Below are positions 36,310 through 47,800 of a stretch of 64,000 bases of DNA, one piece after another. The notes under the pieces were generated by a model, which was not told the DNA's origin, ran no database searches, and was given only the letters and a program-made list of their open reading frames with translations. Within the stretch, counting starts at the first letter, position 1. Every line of letters starts with the position of its first letter. The translations under genes and the position numbers were made by a program. Origin of the DNA: Andrena cerasifolii (taxonomy: Eukaryota > Arthropoda > Insecta > Hymenoptera > Andrenidae); contig NC_135127.1 in assembly GCF_050908995.1 (NCBI RefSeq), forward strand, positions 13,224,001 to 13,288,000, given 5' to 3'.

Positions 36310-38164
36310 TAAACTTTTCTTCTCCCCACACATTTCAGGCGAATTTCAGGAGAGAATCAAAGCCTTCGACAACCGCCTCAGCCATCTATCCGCGGAGAAA
36401 ATGCATACCGAGCGATCCATTCTTCTAGAAAGACTGTCCAGGATTCAGGCGATTGTTGGACACAGGAGGCTGGCTGGGAAGAGACGCGAAATTCAGCGGG
36501 CGATCGAAATGGAATTGACTCCGGCTACTAAGGAGGCTCGCAGACTCGCAGAAGAATGCGAACTGTTCGAGTCTAGCGTCGCCGAACTGAGGAATCGTTA
36601 CGAGGTTCTGCGTAAAAGGGACAAGCTCCTCGAAGTCAAGTTTCGAGCGGAGTTTCCTGAGCTGAAGCAGCCGATAGTGGACCAGCTGTTCCGTCACTAT
36701 CGTAAGAGACCCAGAAGCGTGAAAGCTGCCTGCGGCACGTCGATCGTTTTCCTCGCTGAAGTCGCTGGGTGCGTGATGGGGGAACTGGGATCCGAGATCC
36801 TGCCACGAGAGCTGGTGGAGTACTTGAGGAGCTTGGACCACCTCGACCAGCTGCCCGATGGCCTGCCTTCTAGGATCGAGTCTGTTTATTGGAGAAGCTT
36901 GTGTAGGCTTAGGAGAATGAAGGTGGAGGCGGAGATTAGGGTAAGTTGTTGCTATTACTATTATTATTATTATTATTATTATTAAAGGGGAATCCCCATA
37001 GTATGCATGTGTGTGCATAAGTTTAGAGCTTATTTTCGGAATCGGCGGGCCATTTTACGTAGTAAAATAGCAAAAATAGTTTCATCTGCCGCGCAAAGTG
37101 GCTGTAAACTAGTGTAATCCTTCAGGATTCTGTGCTTTGTGGAACCTTAAAGGTAAGGAGCTGCGCCATCGAGCTGGCTGAAGCAGAGCAGAGTCTTTCG
37201 TTCTACAGAAAGACGTGTTTAATTGCTAGAGCCGCGGTTAATAGACATAAGGAGGCGGTGCAGCGTCTGGAAAAATCGTTGACGGACCTGTCAGATGATC
37301 GAGAGATCCGACTGCTCTTGAAGATTGGACAGCTACCGAAGCAACCCGAAGGAGTCCTGCGCTCCGACTGGGAGGACTCTATTTTAATCCCGCGGGATGA
37401 GCTTGTCCGAGTGAAGGAAGCTGTTTCCGAGGCTGGAGAACGGAAGTTGGTAGCTTTGAGTCAGCTCGTGGACCTCCGAAGCAAGATTTCTGGCGAGGAG
37501 TGGCGGCATTCTTGTGCGAGGCTGAAGATGGAGGAGCTGGAGGAAGATCTAAAGGATCTAGACTCCGTCAAGGTGATATTCTTGGGAAGACGTTTGCATC
37601 TGTACGCTTCTCGGAAATCTTCCGTGGAATCTGTATCCCTTCTCCGCTCGCAGGTGAGCAGGATCGTTCGAGAGTGCTGCGAGCGGTACCCAGAACAAGT
37701 AATATCGAAGGACGAGTCCATGGTGGCGGAGAAATGCTCAGAAGCGCGGGAAAAGGTGAGTGCTTGACCCACAAGCGTGCTCCAATGAACAGAGGTCAAT
37801 ACCCGCGCTGAAATATACATAAATCCCTGCCGCCCAATTTCAGGAACTGAAGAAAGCGGTGGGGGCAGAGCGAGCGAAATCACTCGCGATTGCGCGCGAG
37901 TCTGAAATCTGGCGGCGAAGGAATACAAGATTCACTGAAAGAATCACTCGATCCGAGTCCAAAAGGGACCAGCTCGTCGTCTCGACCCGCGATCCACTCC
38001 ACCTGCGGAATATCGCCTTTCAGCGGAAGATGATGAGATCCATCACGCGAAAAGCTACCCTCGCGAGGACCATCCGTGCCAATCTCGAGCAACTGCTGGA
38101 TCTGAAGAGCCGACTGGAAGTCTCCAAGCTGAGGACCTACCCAACATTGAGGCTGAAACTTTGA
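31255..38164 (+). CDS. Cilia- and flagella-associated protein 43 (CFAP43-like)
   Basis: Large WD-repeat plus coiled-coil axonemal protein, about 1629 residues, close to vertebrate CFAP43. Exons: 31255-31280, 31353-31524, 31853-32115, 32181-32538, 32715-32970, 33050-33318, 33404-33670, 33720-33874, about 34075-34093, 34155-34432, 34488-34767, 34893-35239, 35309-35438, 35601-35935, 36003-36184, 36339-36940, 37126-37755, 37844-38164. From 34893 onward the phase is unambiguous; the small exons between 33720 and 34155 are the weakest part. The N-terminal half has WD/beta-propeller signatures (NPRISIFAYPS, FPDFRLIVWQW, LVTCGYDG); the C-terminal half is long charged coiled coil with the family words KVTNY, FRAEFPEL, DSILIPRDEL and a final LRTYPTL. 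CFAP43 and CFAP44 are sisters; length and C-terminus favour 43. In insects such proteins serve sperm flagella and chordotonal cilia. Confidence 0.75.
36266..36310. repeat. (ATA)n microsatellite
   Basis: Trinucleotide run in a CFAP43-like intron; a related (TTA)n run occupies 36952-36984 in the next intron. Confidence 0.9.
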
Positions 38165-38237
38165 AGCGCCATTATCTGCATTCCAATCAGGATTTATGAA
38201 ACACGGAAGACGAGTCGAGCCGATTCAAGTGACCGTT

Positions 38238-38353
38238 GGGAAATCCCCTTGGCCTTCGTCAGTGATCGTCAACACACTTGGGCTTCCCACGTCTCGATCG
38301 AGTTTTCCTCCTCGACCAGCAACGAGCCGCGATAATCTGCCGGTGGAATTCCC
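38238..38353 (+). promoter_or_regulatory. kappaB-like sites upstream of transferrin
   Basis: GGGAAATCCC at 38238-38247 is a perfect match to the GGGRNNYYCC form bound by insect Rel proteins (Dorsal, Dif, Relish). A second, weaker match (GGGAATTCCA, minus strand) lies at 38344-38353. Both sit about 400-500 bases upstream of the transferrin TATA box. Insect transferrin 1 is known to rise after infection, so the placement makes sense; binding is inferred. Confidence 0.5.
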
Positions 38354-38712
38354 AATGTCAGAGGTCGCGGCTGTTATCGGTGCTTGTTTTCGTCGACGAT
38401 CCCGCCAGAGCCAATTGCAAGTCTTCTGGACCGAAGCGGTTCCAAAGCGCGCACCAGCCTTGGCGGCGATCAGGGATCACAGGTCGTTTGCACGCGTCTC
38501 GCGTCCCCGCCGACCAATCTGCGTGCTCCTAGCAGGTTATCCTTGACCGTCGCGAATTCGCTTGTAAAGTGTATCGGTTTGAAGGAACGACAAATGTCGC
38601 AGGGAAGGAGGATGAAAGAAGACGATAACCACCGCGAGGTCATCTGCGTCCTCCTCCTCCTCCTCCAGCCTCTATCTCCCTCCAGGTACGCAAAACGAGA
38701 AACAGTGGCCGC

Positions 38713-38719
38713 TATATAA
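38713..38719 (+). promoter_or_regulatory. TATA box of transferrin 1
   Basis: TATATAA at 38713-38719, about 135 bases before the ATG, predicting transcription start near 38745. Confidence 0.7.
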
Positions 38720-38853
38720 GCAGCTTGGGCGAGGCTGCAGCCCGATATTACACTGGTCTATCGCGTCGCTAGTTATACGCCGCGATCTCAGCTTGATTCC
38801 TGCGCTATCACCGCGATTCACTTTCACCGATTTCCTCGCGCCCAAGCCGAGCG

Positions 38854-41834
38854 ATGAGGTTCGCAACGCGCGTCTCGCTGGCTTGTTGTCTAGCAGTAGC
38901 GGCGTTCGCGAAGCTTGCTGCAGCTGACGGGGCTCAGGATGGCTCCCCTGCACGAGTCTGTAAGTAGAGACCTATGCCCAGCGACGGCTCTCGATTATCC
39001 TCAATTAACCCCGATTCCTGCTTGCTGCGCCGCGCGCTATCAGTCACGATATGCGTCCCCGACGTGTACTGGAAAGAGTGCACGGACATGATAAAGGACT
39101 CGGCGATGAACGGGATCCCCGTTACCTGTATCTCCGGTCGCGACCGGTACGAGTGCATCGAGAGGGTCGGCAGGAAGGAGGCGGACGTGGTGGCCGTCGA
39201 TCCTGAGGACATGTACCTAGCGGTCAAGGACAATGCGCTGGCTGCGAAAGCTGGCTACAGCATCGTGGAGCAGGTAGTATCGCAGAGCCCCGACGAGAGC
39301 CCCCGACGATGACCGGTTGGATCAGCTACTCAGTACGCGTGAATTCTTGCACTCCTCAGGTGAGAACGAAGGAGGAGCCAGACGCGATCTATCGCTACGA
39401 AGCCGTGGCGGTGATACACAAGGACCTGGACATACAGAACGTTCAGGGTTTGCGGGGATTGAAGTCCTGTCACACAGGGGTGGGACGTAACGTTGGCTAC
39501 AAGATCCCCATTACCAAGCTCACCAACATGGGGGTGCTGAATAACCTGCACGACCCTCAGTATTCAGCTCGCGAGAACGAACTACGCGCCTTGAGTTCTC
39601 TGTTCTCCAAAGGATGCTTGGTGGGCACCTGGTCGCCGGACCCAGCCATCAACAGAAGGCTTAGTAAGCGTTTTCGAGCAGTCCTCCGAGTCCTTTATTC
39701 TATTAAACTCGTGCTGCTTTCCACAGAGCAGACCTACTCGAACATGTGCGCCCTCTGCGAGAAGCCCGAGATCTGCGATTACCCGGACATTTATTCCGGA
39801 TACGAGGGTGCTCTGAGGTGTCTGGCTCACAATGGAGGCCAGGTCGCCTGGACGAAGGTGATCTACGTGAAACGATTCTTTGGTTTGCCAGTCGGCGTGA
39901 CTCCGGCGATCCCCACTGCAGAGAACCCCGCTGACTATCGCTACTTCTGTCCCGATGGTAGCAAGGTGGCTATCGACGCCAACACCAAGCCTTGCACTTG
40001 GGCAGCCAGGCCTTGGCAGGGGTACATGGTCAACGGAGCTGTTGGAGACGTTCAGGCGGTGCAAAAGGTATCCTGCGACGATGTTTTCCAAGCATCTACA
40101 CATGTACCTATATCTTTCCGATGGGAATGCCGCAGGAGCTGACCGACCTTGGCAAGCTGGGCGAGAAAGAGAAGGCTGCCTGGTGGAAGGACATCATGCT
40201 GTTAGATCCCAAGACCCTAGCGGTGCCAGCGCCAGCTGTGTCTCCCGAGGATCACCTGAAGAACTCCAAGTACCTGGACGTGATCGAAAGGAACTCCGGC
40301 GCTGTGGACAAACTCGCTCGCTGTTGCGTCTGGAGCGCGGGTGACCTCGACAAGTGTCGCGCCATCGCCAGATCAGCGTTCTCTAGGTAACTTCGCTGTT
40401 TCTCTTAAACCTCTCACGAATCTCGTCGCTAATTTATTTTATTTTCCTATGAATTTTCTTAGAGACATCAGGCCAAAGATCGAGTGCATACTCGAGCAGA
40501 ACCAGGAAGCGTGTCTCAAGTCCCTGAAGGAGGACAACACTGACCTGCTCGTCGTCCAGGGAGGCTCCGTTCTCCGAGCTGTGAAGGAGTACAATGCAAA
40601 ACCCATACTCGCGGAATCCTATGGAGAGGGATCGACGAAGCTCGGGGAGAGGCCAGCGATCGCTTTGATCAAGGAAGGCTCCACCATTAAAGCGCTAAGT
40701 ATGTTAGATATCCACGCTTATACTTGGATCTCAGCGGAGGTCGAGCTCCCTGCTCCTGACAGCAGCCGTTTCTCTATTGATTCCAGGCGATCTGAGGGGC
40801 AAGAAGTCCTGTCACAGCGGCTACAAGGGCGACTTTGCTGGGTGGAATGCTCCCGTGCGAGCGTTGAAGGAGAAAGGTACGGTAAACTTGCGGAGGCTTT
40901 AAAGAAGTCAAGAGACTTGTGAATCTTGTGGCGCTTTTATTCTTTCACATTTAAACTTAAACCATTAATTCCCCCTGAAATACCACAAAAGGTCTGATCG
41001 CCAGTGAGGACAAAATGGCGGACTTCTTCGGAGGCTCCTGCGCCCCAGGTGCTCCACCCGAGTCGAAGCTGTGCCAGCAGTGCGTGGGAAGCATCGATTC
41101 CAGCGACGAGCGAGTTCGCAACGCGACCAAGTGCAAACCATGCGCAGATGAAGCGTACAAAGGCGGAAAGGGAGCTGTCGAGTAAGAATTCGAAATTAGA
41201 AGCTCAACATAGTCCTAGTCAAACACCATGCACGATCATGCGCATTTCACTTCCATTTCAGCTGCTTGTTAGCTGGCAGTGGGGACGTAGCATTCCTCCC
41301 ACTGACTGGTTTGACCCAACTTAGTAAGTAGAATTCACCTAGCGTGGAAATGCTGCAATGTGGCTCCAATTCGTGAAGGAGCTGCTCGCACAGATTTCCC
41401 TGTCTTTTCAGAGAACAACACCTCGAATCTGAAGCTGCTCTGTCCTAACGGCAACGTGGCACCTATAAACGACTGGCAGACATGCAGCTTGGGTCTGGAT
41501 CCACCCACGGTGGTCCTCAGCTCCGCTAGTAAGAGCGAATACGCTCTGGAGGAGCTGATTCACGCCGTACTGGCTACCGGCAACCTGTACGCGAAACGAC
41601 CGGACCTTCTGCAGCTGTCCGACATTTGGAATGGCGAGACTAACATTCTCTTCAGGGTAACACTGGGGGATTCCCCTCTGTCTGTTCTCGCTCCCTCGCA
41701 GGAACGAGTTCGATAAGAGTAACGAGTCTGTATTCTGATTTCAGGACGAGGGCAAGGGACTGGTCTCCGTGGACAAGTCCTGGGACAAGTGGGACAAGTG
41801 GCAGGAGACTCAGCAGCTCTACGGAATAGCTTGA
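38854..41834 (+). CDS. Transferrin 1 (secreted iron-binding protein)
   Basis: 714 residues, the usual insect length. Exons: 38854-38959, 39044-39273, 39360-39663, 39727-40067, 40136-40386, 40463-40698, 40787-40876, 40992-41181, 41262-41323, 41412-41656, 41745-41834, all in phase. Signal peptide ends near residue 24. The N-lobe shows the iron-ligand aspartate in VAVDPEDMY (about D88) and the conserved tyrosine in SGYEGALRCL (about Y239), plus the lobe signature GLKSCHTGVGR. The C-lobe repeats it as GKKSCHSGYKG, with a normal GLIASEDKMADFF region, and is likely a weak or non-binding lobe, as in most insects. The protein carries iron in haemolymph, withholds it from microbes and takes part in cuticle formation. 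An AATAAA lies at 41952-41957. Upstream TATA and kappaB-like sites suggest immune induction. Confidence 0.97.
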
Positions 41835-41951
41835 AGGCTTGTTGACTCGGAGGAACGCAGCCCTGTAATCGTGACTATACGATAAAGCAGTAAACAGTTT
41901 GATTTATTAACAACCTCGACATATGTACCACGAGCCGCGACTAGGATCGCG

Positions 41952-41957
41952 AATAAA
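41952..41957 (+). terminator. Polyadenylation signal of transferrin 1
   Basis: AATAAA 118 bases after the stop codon on the plus strand. Confidence 0.5.
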
Positions 41958-42124
41958 ACCGCGAGCGAAATGAAGTAGGGACAGGCCTGACACCACTCCC
42001 ATTCGCCAATGCTCTCTCTATATTATCTGTTTCGCCCCGTTAAAGAGAAAACATGCATAAAGACTTCCTTATCGGTAAAAAGGCCTTCGGATTCGAATAA
42101 CGCCCAACAGCGGCGTAAAGCGTG

Positions 42125-44634
42125 TCACGGGTCGAACGTTTCCACTCCGGACACCCTGGAAGCCCGTTCCAGCAGCGTCACGGATATCTTGCCGTGCCTG
42201 CTGCGGCTGTACTTCTTGTACACCACGTCGAAGCCGCAGTTGTTCCTTCCCGAGGTGAGGACCCGACGGAGCATCGCCACGCGCAGCTGATCGATTTCCT
42301 CGTCTTGGAACCTGCTTTGTCGTGGGACCAAGAGGAGGCTGGTCAGACGCGGGTAGAATGATAGAATCGAGTGCGAGGAGAGGAGAGGAACTGACTTGTT
42401 GGCGATGAAGGGCGCGGCCGCGAAGAGGAGGCCTCTCCAGAACAGCCATCTCGGTCTTGCTCGGTCGACCACTGCGTCCACGACGAGGCCCAGGCTCAGC
42501 TCCATTGCTGTCAGGGCGATTAGGCTGTCCGCTAACCGGCAGAAATTCTCGTCGAGCAGGGTCAGATCGATCTGGCACAACGACAAATTTTTTTCAGCCA
42601 AGGAATTGGAAAATGTACAAGGAAATGCACGGGACGAGAGAGGCTTGAGACAACTTTAAAAGCAATTCCGGGCATATTTGGGGATATTCAGAGATAGAAG
42701 ATGGTGAGACACAAGTGTCACGTACCAAATAACCGCCAGAATGGTAGAGGAACACGGTCATCTCCTCGGAGATGGTGAGGTAACACTTGCAGCTGACGAG
42801 GTAATGGGCGAACAGGGAGAACGCGTCGGCGAACGTGACGTTGAAGTCCAGAGCTATAAGGATCTTCCTCTCGTAATCCATCAGCAAGTCCTCTCGACCC
42901 AGATACAGATCCTTGGCGAGGGACAGTATCGTAGTAGCCTGAAAAAAGGTAGCAGAAACTAAACAAACTGCCGACACTTGCTCGTCCTCTCTGCTTACCG
43001 TGGGGATCTTGTGAAAGTTCTGCTGCCTCTTGAGCGCGAGCCACAGGCTAGCAAGAGCAGTCAGCTGAATATAAGTAGTCTTCACGCGGATTCTGTCCAT
43101 CGCCGCGTCGAACAGCTTCACTGCCTGGTAGATGACGAAGGAAGGGTATTGGCAATGGGTCTGCAATATAACAGCATCGATTCCGATCACTTTCAGCTAG
43201 TTTCTGAGCTGCAGAATAATTCCAGGTACGTTTGTAACTGTTCTCTATCACGTACCCCGAGACGTATCAAGAAGATGACCACCAGCTTTCTCTGCTCGGC
43301 GTTGATGTGCTGCCCCAGGAAGTTCTCCGACAAGCGTGGAGAACGTTCCTCCCTTTCACGCTCGACGATTGGCACGTACTCGTGGTACTCCATGTGATAG
43401 AGTAACTGAAAAGGGAAGATCTCTCGATCCTTGGAAGAACATCCTTCCCGGGTTTCATGGGGCGGCTGTGCCATCGTGAGCTTCGCGGACCGCCGAACCA
43501 CCCCCTGGAGTAGTATATCTATATAGTAGCACTTTGTGGCACGTTCGAACCACTTTCAGTGGAGGTGAAAGGCGCTACCTTGAGAGGAATCAATGGTAGT
43601 CCACCATAATCATCGGGCGTTTCTAAACTTCCTGCTTGCGATATGGATCCTCCATCGATCACTCCGGTCTCGTTTGCACCGAGCAGCCTGGCCTTGATTT
43701 TGTCGATCGCTGTGGGCTCCCTTAGCGTGATGTTATTCGAGCTGAATGTGCCTCTGATGGGAAAGAGAAATTAGAAGAATAATACCGACTTTGCTTTACC
43801 TTTTCTGCGTACCTGCACGTCCTCACTCCTCTGCTGTTGATCGTTTTCAATGGAATCCCAACTCCTTCCTTGGTAGGCTTCTGTTCCGTTCTCTCATCAA
43901 TCGTCAGTCCGCTGCCCCATCCAAATTTCGACGCCGCAGCTGGGTGCCAACGCTCCTGGCGCGCATCGATCTTAACGTCCACCGAGGCTGAACGTCGCGA
44001 TGCTCCTTGAGCCTTTGCGTCCTCCACGTGAGCCGACGTCGATCTGCAATCGTTCCATACTTGAAATAGCACCCGAGAAGCCTCGGAGCCTCGAAGAACT
44101 TTACCTCGATCTACGAGGAATCTTCGAAGGCAAAAGTTTCCTAGCGTCCGCCGCCTCGCCGCCTATGGAACGCTTCTGTGGGAGCAGGCGCGGCGCTTCG
44201 AGTCCTCTAATCACCTACGAGTCATGCAAAACGTCCGTATAAAAGAAACTATAAAGGAAAGCTCAAGTTACACAAAGACCTACCTGCCTGCGCTCCTCAG
44301 CTGCCCCAGAATCAGCTCTGAAACCGATTCGAGATCGCCGTGGAACCTCGGGTCTTTGCTCAACGTTCTTCTCATCGCAGTGAATGTGAAACGGGGTCTT
44401 TTTCACGAGAGAAGCCTCGGTGATAGCTCTAGTTTTCGCACCATCGATTCCCTTGTTCGTTTCATCGTTGGAGCTGAGGGAGACACGTCTTCGAGACGGT
44501 TCTTGATCGAGTTCAACCAACGACACCTTCCTGCCCGTGACGGATGGACGCACGTTTTCTTTTCCGCCAGGCAGCGGGATGGCCTTAGACGAGGCCTTCT
44601 TCGAGGAACCCGCTTTTCGCGAGACGGGCGGCAT
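42125..44634 (-). CDS. Divergent cyclin, CNTD1-like, with KEN box
   Basis: 572 residues from nine minus-strand exons: 44634-44284, 44175-44105, 44043-43813, 43753-43579, 43405-43256, 43160-42999, 42938-42726, 42571-42396, 42314-42125, all in phase. The first 260 residues are basic, Ser-rich and probably disordered, with a KEN motif (GGKENVRP, about residue 25) of the sort recognised by the APC/C. The rest carries two cyclin-like folds: box 1 around FVIYQAVKLFDAAMD and LTALASLWLALK, then LMDYERKILIALDFNVTF, and a weaker second box. The MRxxLxDW core of A/B cyclins is absent. The best resemblance I can see is to CNTD1, a meiotic crossover cyclin; a highly diverged mitotic or J-type cyclin is possible. 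The start is only 196 bases downstream of the ionotropic receptor stop. Confidence 0.65.
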
Positions 44635-44830
44635 GGCGAGCCCCGAGGATTTCGCGTTTGGATCGCAGGATCTGAACTGTCGTTCAACGACCGATCTAAG
44701 AAACGGTTTGACGCGCGCCCTCTCGTTCGCGTCCGGACACTCGGGAGCGTTTCTTTTCGTGTTTACCTACGCGCGAACGATCGAGGCAAGCAATAGCGTC
44801 GCTCGAGGATCCTCGGCGCTGAATCGACGA

Positions 44831-47800
44831 TCAGCGCGAGCGCGCGGTCCTGAAGAACCGAGACAGGCGAGCGGGGAAGAGGGTGTCGCGGTGGATCGTA
44901 AATCGGTAGTCTAGTTTCCTGTGGATGAACATTTCGAGGAGTAGCACCAAACAGGTGACGAAGAAGGCGAAGAGGAGGAATAGGAGCAGGGGCATGGCGT
45001 CTTCCAACTCCACCGAGGTCCAGCCTGATTTTGGCTGAATTTAAAGAAACCAATGAATTATAAACACTCTGGGTTAGGTCTGGGTTAGATGTTGCGAATT
45101 ACCCGATTCTGATTGGTCGCCCACTCGGTCTTGAGCAGCCTCTGGAGGATCCCGCTGTCTCTTAACAGGAGGATGCTGGAAAGGAACAGAAGGAAAGCGC
45201 GAAGATGAAAGAAGGTCCAGTACGTAACCAGTACGTAGTAAAGCTTTTTATTATTATTTAGCAAAGCGAAGTCTAAGACTCACTTGCTGTCTATGATACC
45301 ACGATAGGGACTCTGTCCAGGCACCGCCATCGCTATGGTGGTCTGCATCATGGTGTCCAGAGGCTCCAGAGCGCATTCTAGCATTCCCTGGAGCACAGCT
45401 GCCATGTTATCCAGCGTCATGAAGGCGTACTTCTGCTCCTTGCACACGCGACGTAGGCCGTCGAGATAGTTGTTCGGAAGATGTACCTCGTTGGTTAGCA
45501 GCTCGTCGAACATGACTGCGAGGATGCGGTCGCTGGTATTCTGCTCCGTTTCGGAAGTGGTAGAGGGACATTATTATAATACGTCTGAGATCCGGAATTC
45601 TACTCGATAATTCCTTACCTGAAAGAAACTATAATCAGCCGAGTCCCCGACCACTGCGAATCGATAGGACCCGTCGGCCAGCAGGCCCTCCATCGTGGTG
45701 AAGGGCATCGCGAATGTCTTGATCGCGAGGAAGCTGATCAGCGCGGCTGAGTAAGCTGCCATCACAACCACTGCCGTCAAGTGGATGCTTAATTGCACCA
45801 TTCGTATAGGGTCCAAACGCGATGGCTCCATGCCTATCAGATTCGTATTTTATTGACTGATTCGGTGAGAAGAGAGGTAGCAGAAACGGAGGAAGAGACC
45901 TCGCACCTTGGTTGCAAAATGCGCCGAACACTAAGAAGAGGATCTCCGATAGAGCGATCGTCGAGGAGCCATCCTCGACTGGTATCGAGGCAGCGGTTCT
46001 TGAGAAAGCGTCGATCGCGTCGATCGCGGCAATCGCTAACCCAGTGATCACGATCGTCAACGCAATGGAGTTCCAAATGTTCAAGGCGAACGGTGCCGAG
46101 TAAGCGTTCCATTTCACCGCCGCTGTGTCTGGTCTCTTGATGTACACTCGTGCTCTATATAGAAGCGCAAACAACCCACGCGTCATACAGCTTCCTTATT
46201 ATAACAGCGATCGCCGGGGTTACTTTACTTGGTCGAGTAGACGGGAGTGGTGAACTCGACGGCGCCCACCCTGTCGGAGGTCATCATCAGCTCGGCGGCA
46301 GCGAGGTCTGCCTCGCCATCCATCAGCATCCTCATCGAGCCCGTCCACGAGCCGTTCGGCAGCCTCACGCCCCACGAACCGGCCTCCTTATAGGTGAGCC
46401 TGAAGCAAACGTCGCATGAAGCTGCTCCCCCCAACGCGAAATTATCTGCAATTGGGTTTGGGAATCGACCGATGCGCACGATCGGCTGACAGCCGCTGTC
46501 ACCGCAAGTCGAGGTGGATCCAGCGAGAAGGAGCATGTTACGCGGGCTTGCCACGCGATGTCTCGAGCCAGTTAGCCGAAAGAACCGATCAGTGTGCGTA
46601 GGATCCTAGGATCGCTATCAATTATACTCTACCATCGGGTAGGATCGGATAAGAAAAGAAACAAATCAATAATTATACGTGTCGATTCGAACTTAATACA
46701 GGTGTCCATTAATGTGGCACAACTCGACGTTAAATCGCTCCTTCTACGAGAGGCGTCGGAGAAGTGGCGATGGTAGGAAGCGAGACATCTTTGAGGAGCG
46801 ATCGGCTGCCAGCCAGGAACTGTACTTCCGAAGGGAGACGGCCCGGCAGCTGAAGGAAATCCGTGAACGAGGGGTGAAGAGAAAGGCTGAGGAGAGCGAA
46901 GCTGATTGCGACAGAAAGGAGAAGATGAGGAGGACGGATAGTTGCGACGACGATTCAAACGAGTCAAACTGAAATGTTGGAAGTTTCAAAGAGGAATTTA
47001 TTCCAACTGACGTGCAATTCATCCCCGTCTGCAGCAGCTGTATCACCCCGCCGAAGAAGCCACCGATGCCTATCGTCCTGTTGGCATTGTCCCTGACGAT
47101 CGGAGAGACTGGAGGATCCTGGTGATAAAAGGAACATTTACATCTTAGCCCTCGGTTGTGTCATTGTCGCACGATCGATCCATGTGAAAAATAAGTAAAT
47201 AGGTGTCCGAGCGTTTCAGCCAATGGGTCTTAATAATAGAGATATTTACATGTAAATTATTAAACATTTCATAGCGCCCGTATAAAGCATAAAAATATGC
47301 CGCGGAGCGTTCGGTTAAAGACGTCTGCGTGGCATTGTTGGTGGTCGTGAGTGTTCGATATTCCGCATGTGACTAATATATATTTTTTTCACACTGCACG
47401 AACAGTGAGCAAAACAGGTAACGGTAGTAACGTTCATTATTAATTCTTTTAAATGGATAAATACAATTAAAGTTTTTCTTTTCAACATGGGGAAATCTTC
47501 AAAAGACATCCCGACACCTCCAGAGGGCTTCTATTTATTAAACTACATTTCTACGGTAAATAAAAAACATAAAACTAATAAAATCGAACATAAAAATGCA
47601 TTTGCAAGCGGTCCTGCTGACATCCAAACAGATTCTTGATCAGTATGACTGCAATTAATAGTGATTTATCTTCAAAATTAGAGAAAAATGTTTTTCGGCT
47701 TTTTTCTTTCGCTATTTTCGATTTTAAAACTAGGTTTGACTCGATGCAAATACTTGGCTGTAATCCCTGCGAGAGTCATAGGTGTGCAGAATAAGCAGAA

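Larger units (their letters stand above)
38165..38853. other. Upstream region of transferrin 1
   Basis: Contains no supported coding exon. It holds the transferrin promoter elements listed separately and GC-rich sequence downstream of the CFAP43-like stop. Confidence 0.5.

Noticed and set aside
31255..38164. CFAP44 as the identity of the axonemal protein
   Set aside because: The two families share architecture, but total length near 1630 and the C-terminal words (DSILIPRDEL, LRTYPTL) fit my memory of CFAP43 better. Not fully excluded.
42125..44634. Two separate genes (a Ser-rich protein and a cyclin)
   Set aside because: All nine exons join in phase with proper GT-AG signals, and a single 572-residue frame results.
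46399..46455. Acceptor at 'attgcag' (exon from about 46442) for the IR S1 exon
   Set aside because: Joined to the preceding exon it brings an immediate stop; the acceptor at 46399 restores frame and gives the canonical CTLTYKEAGSWG.
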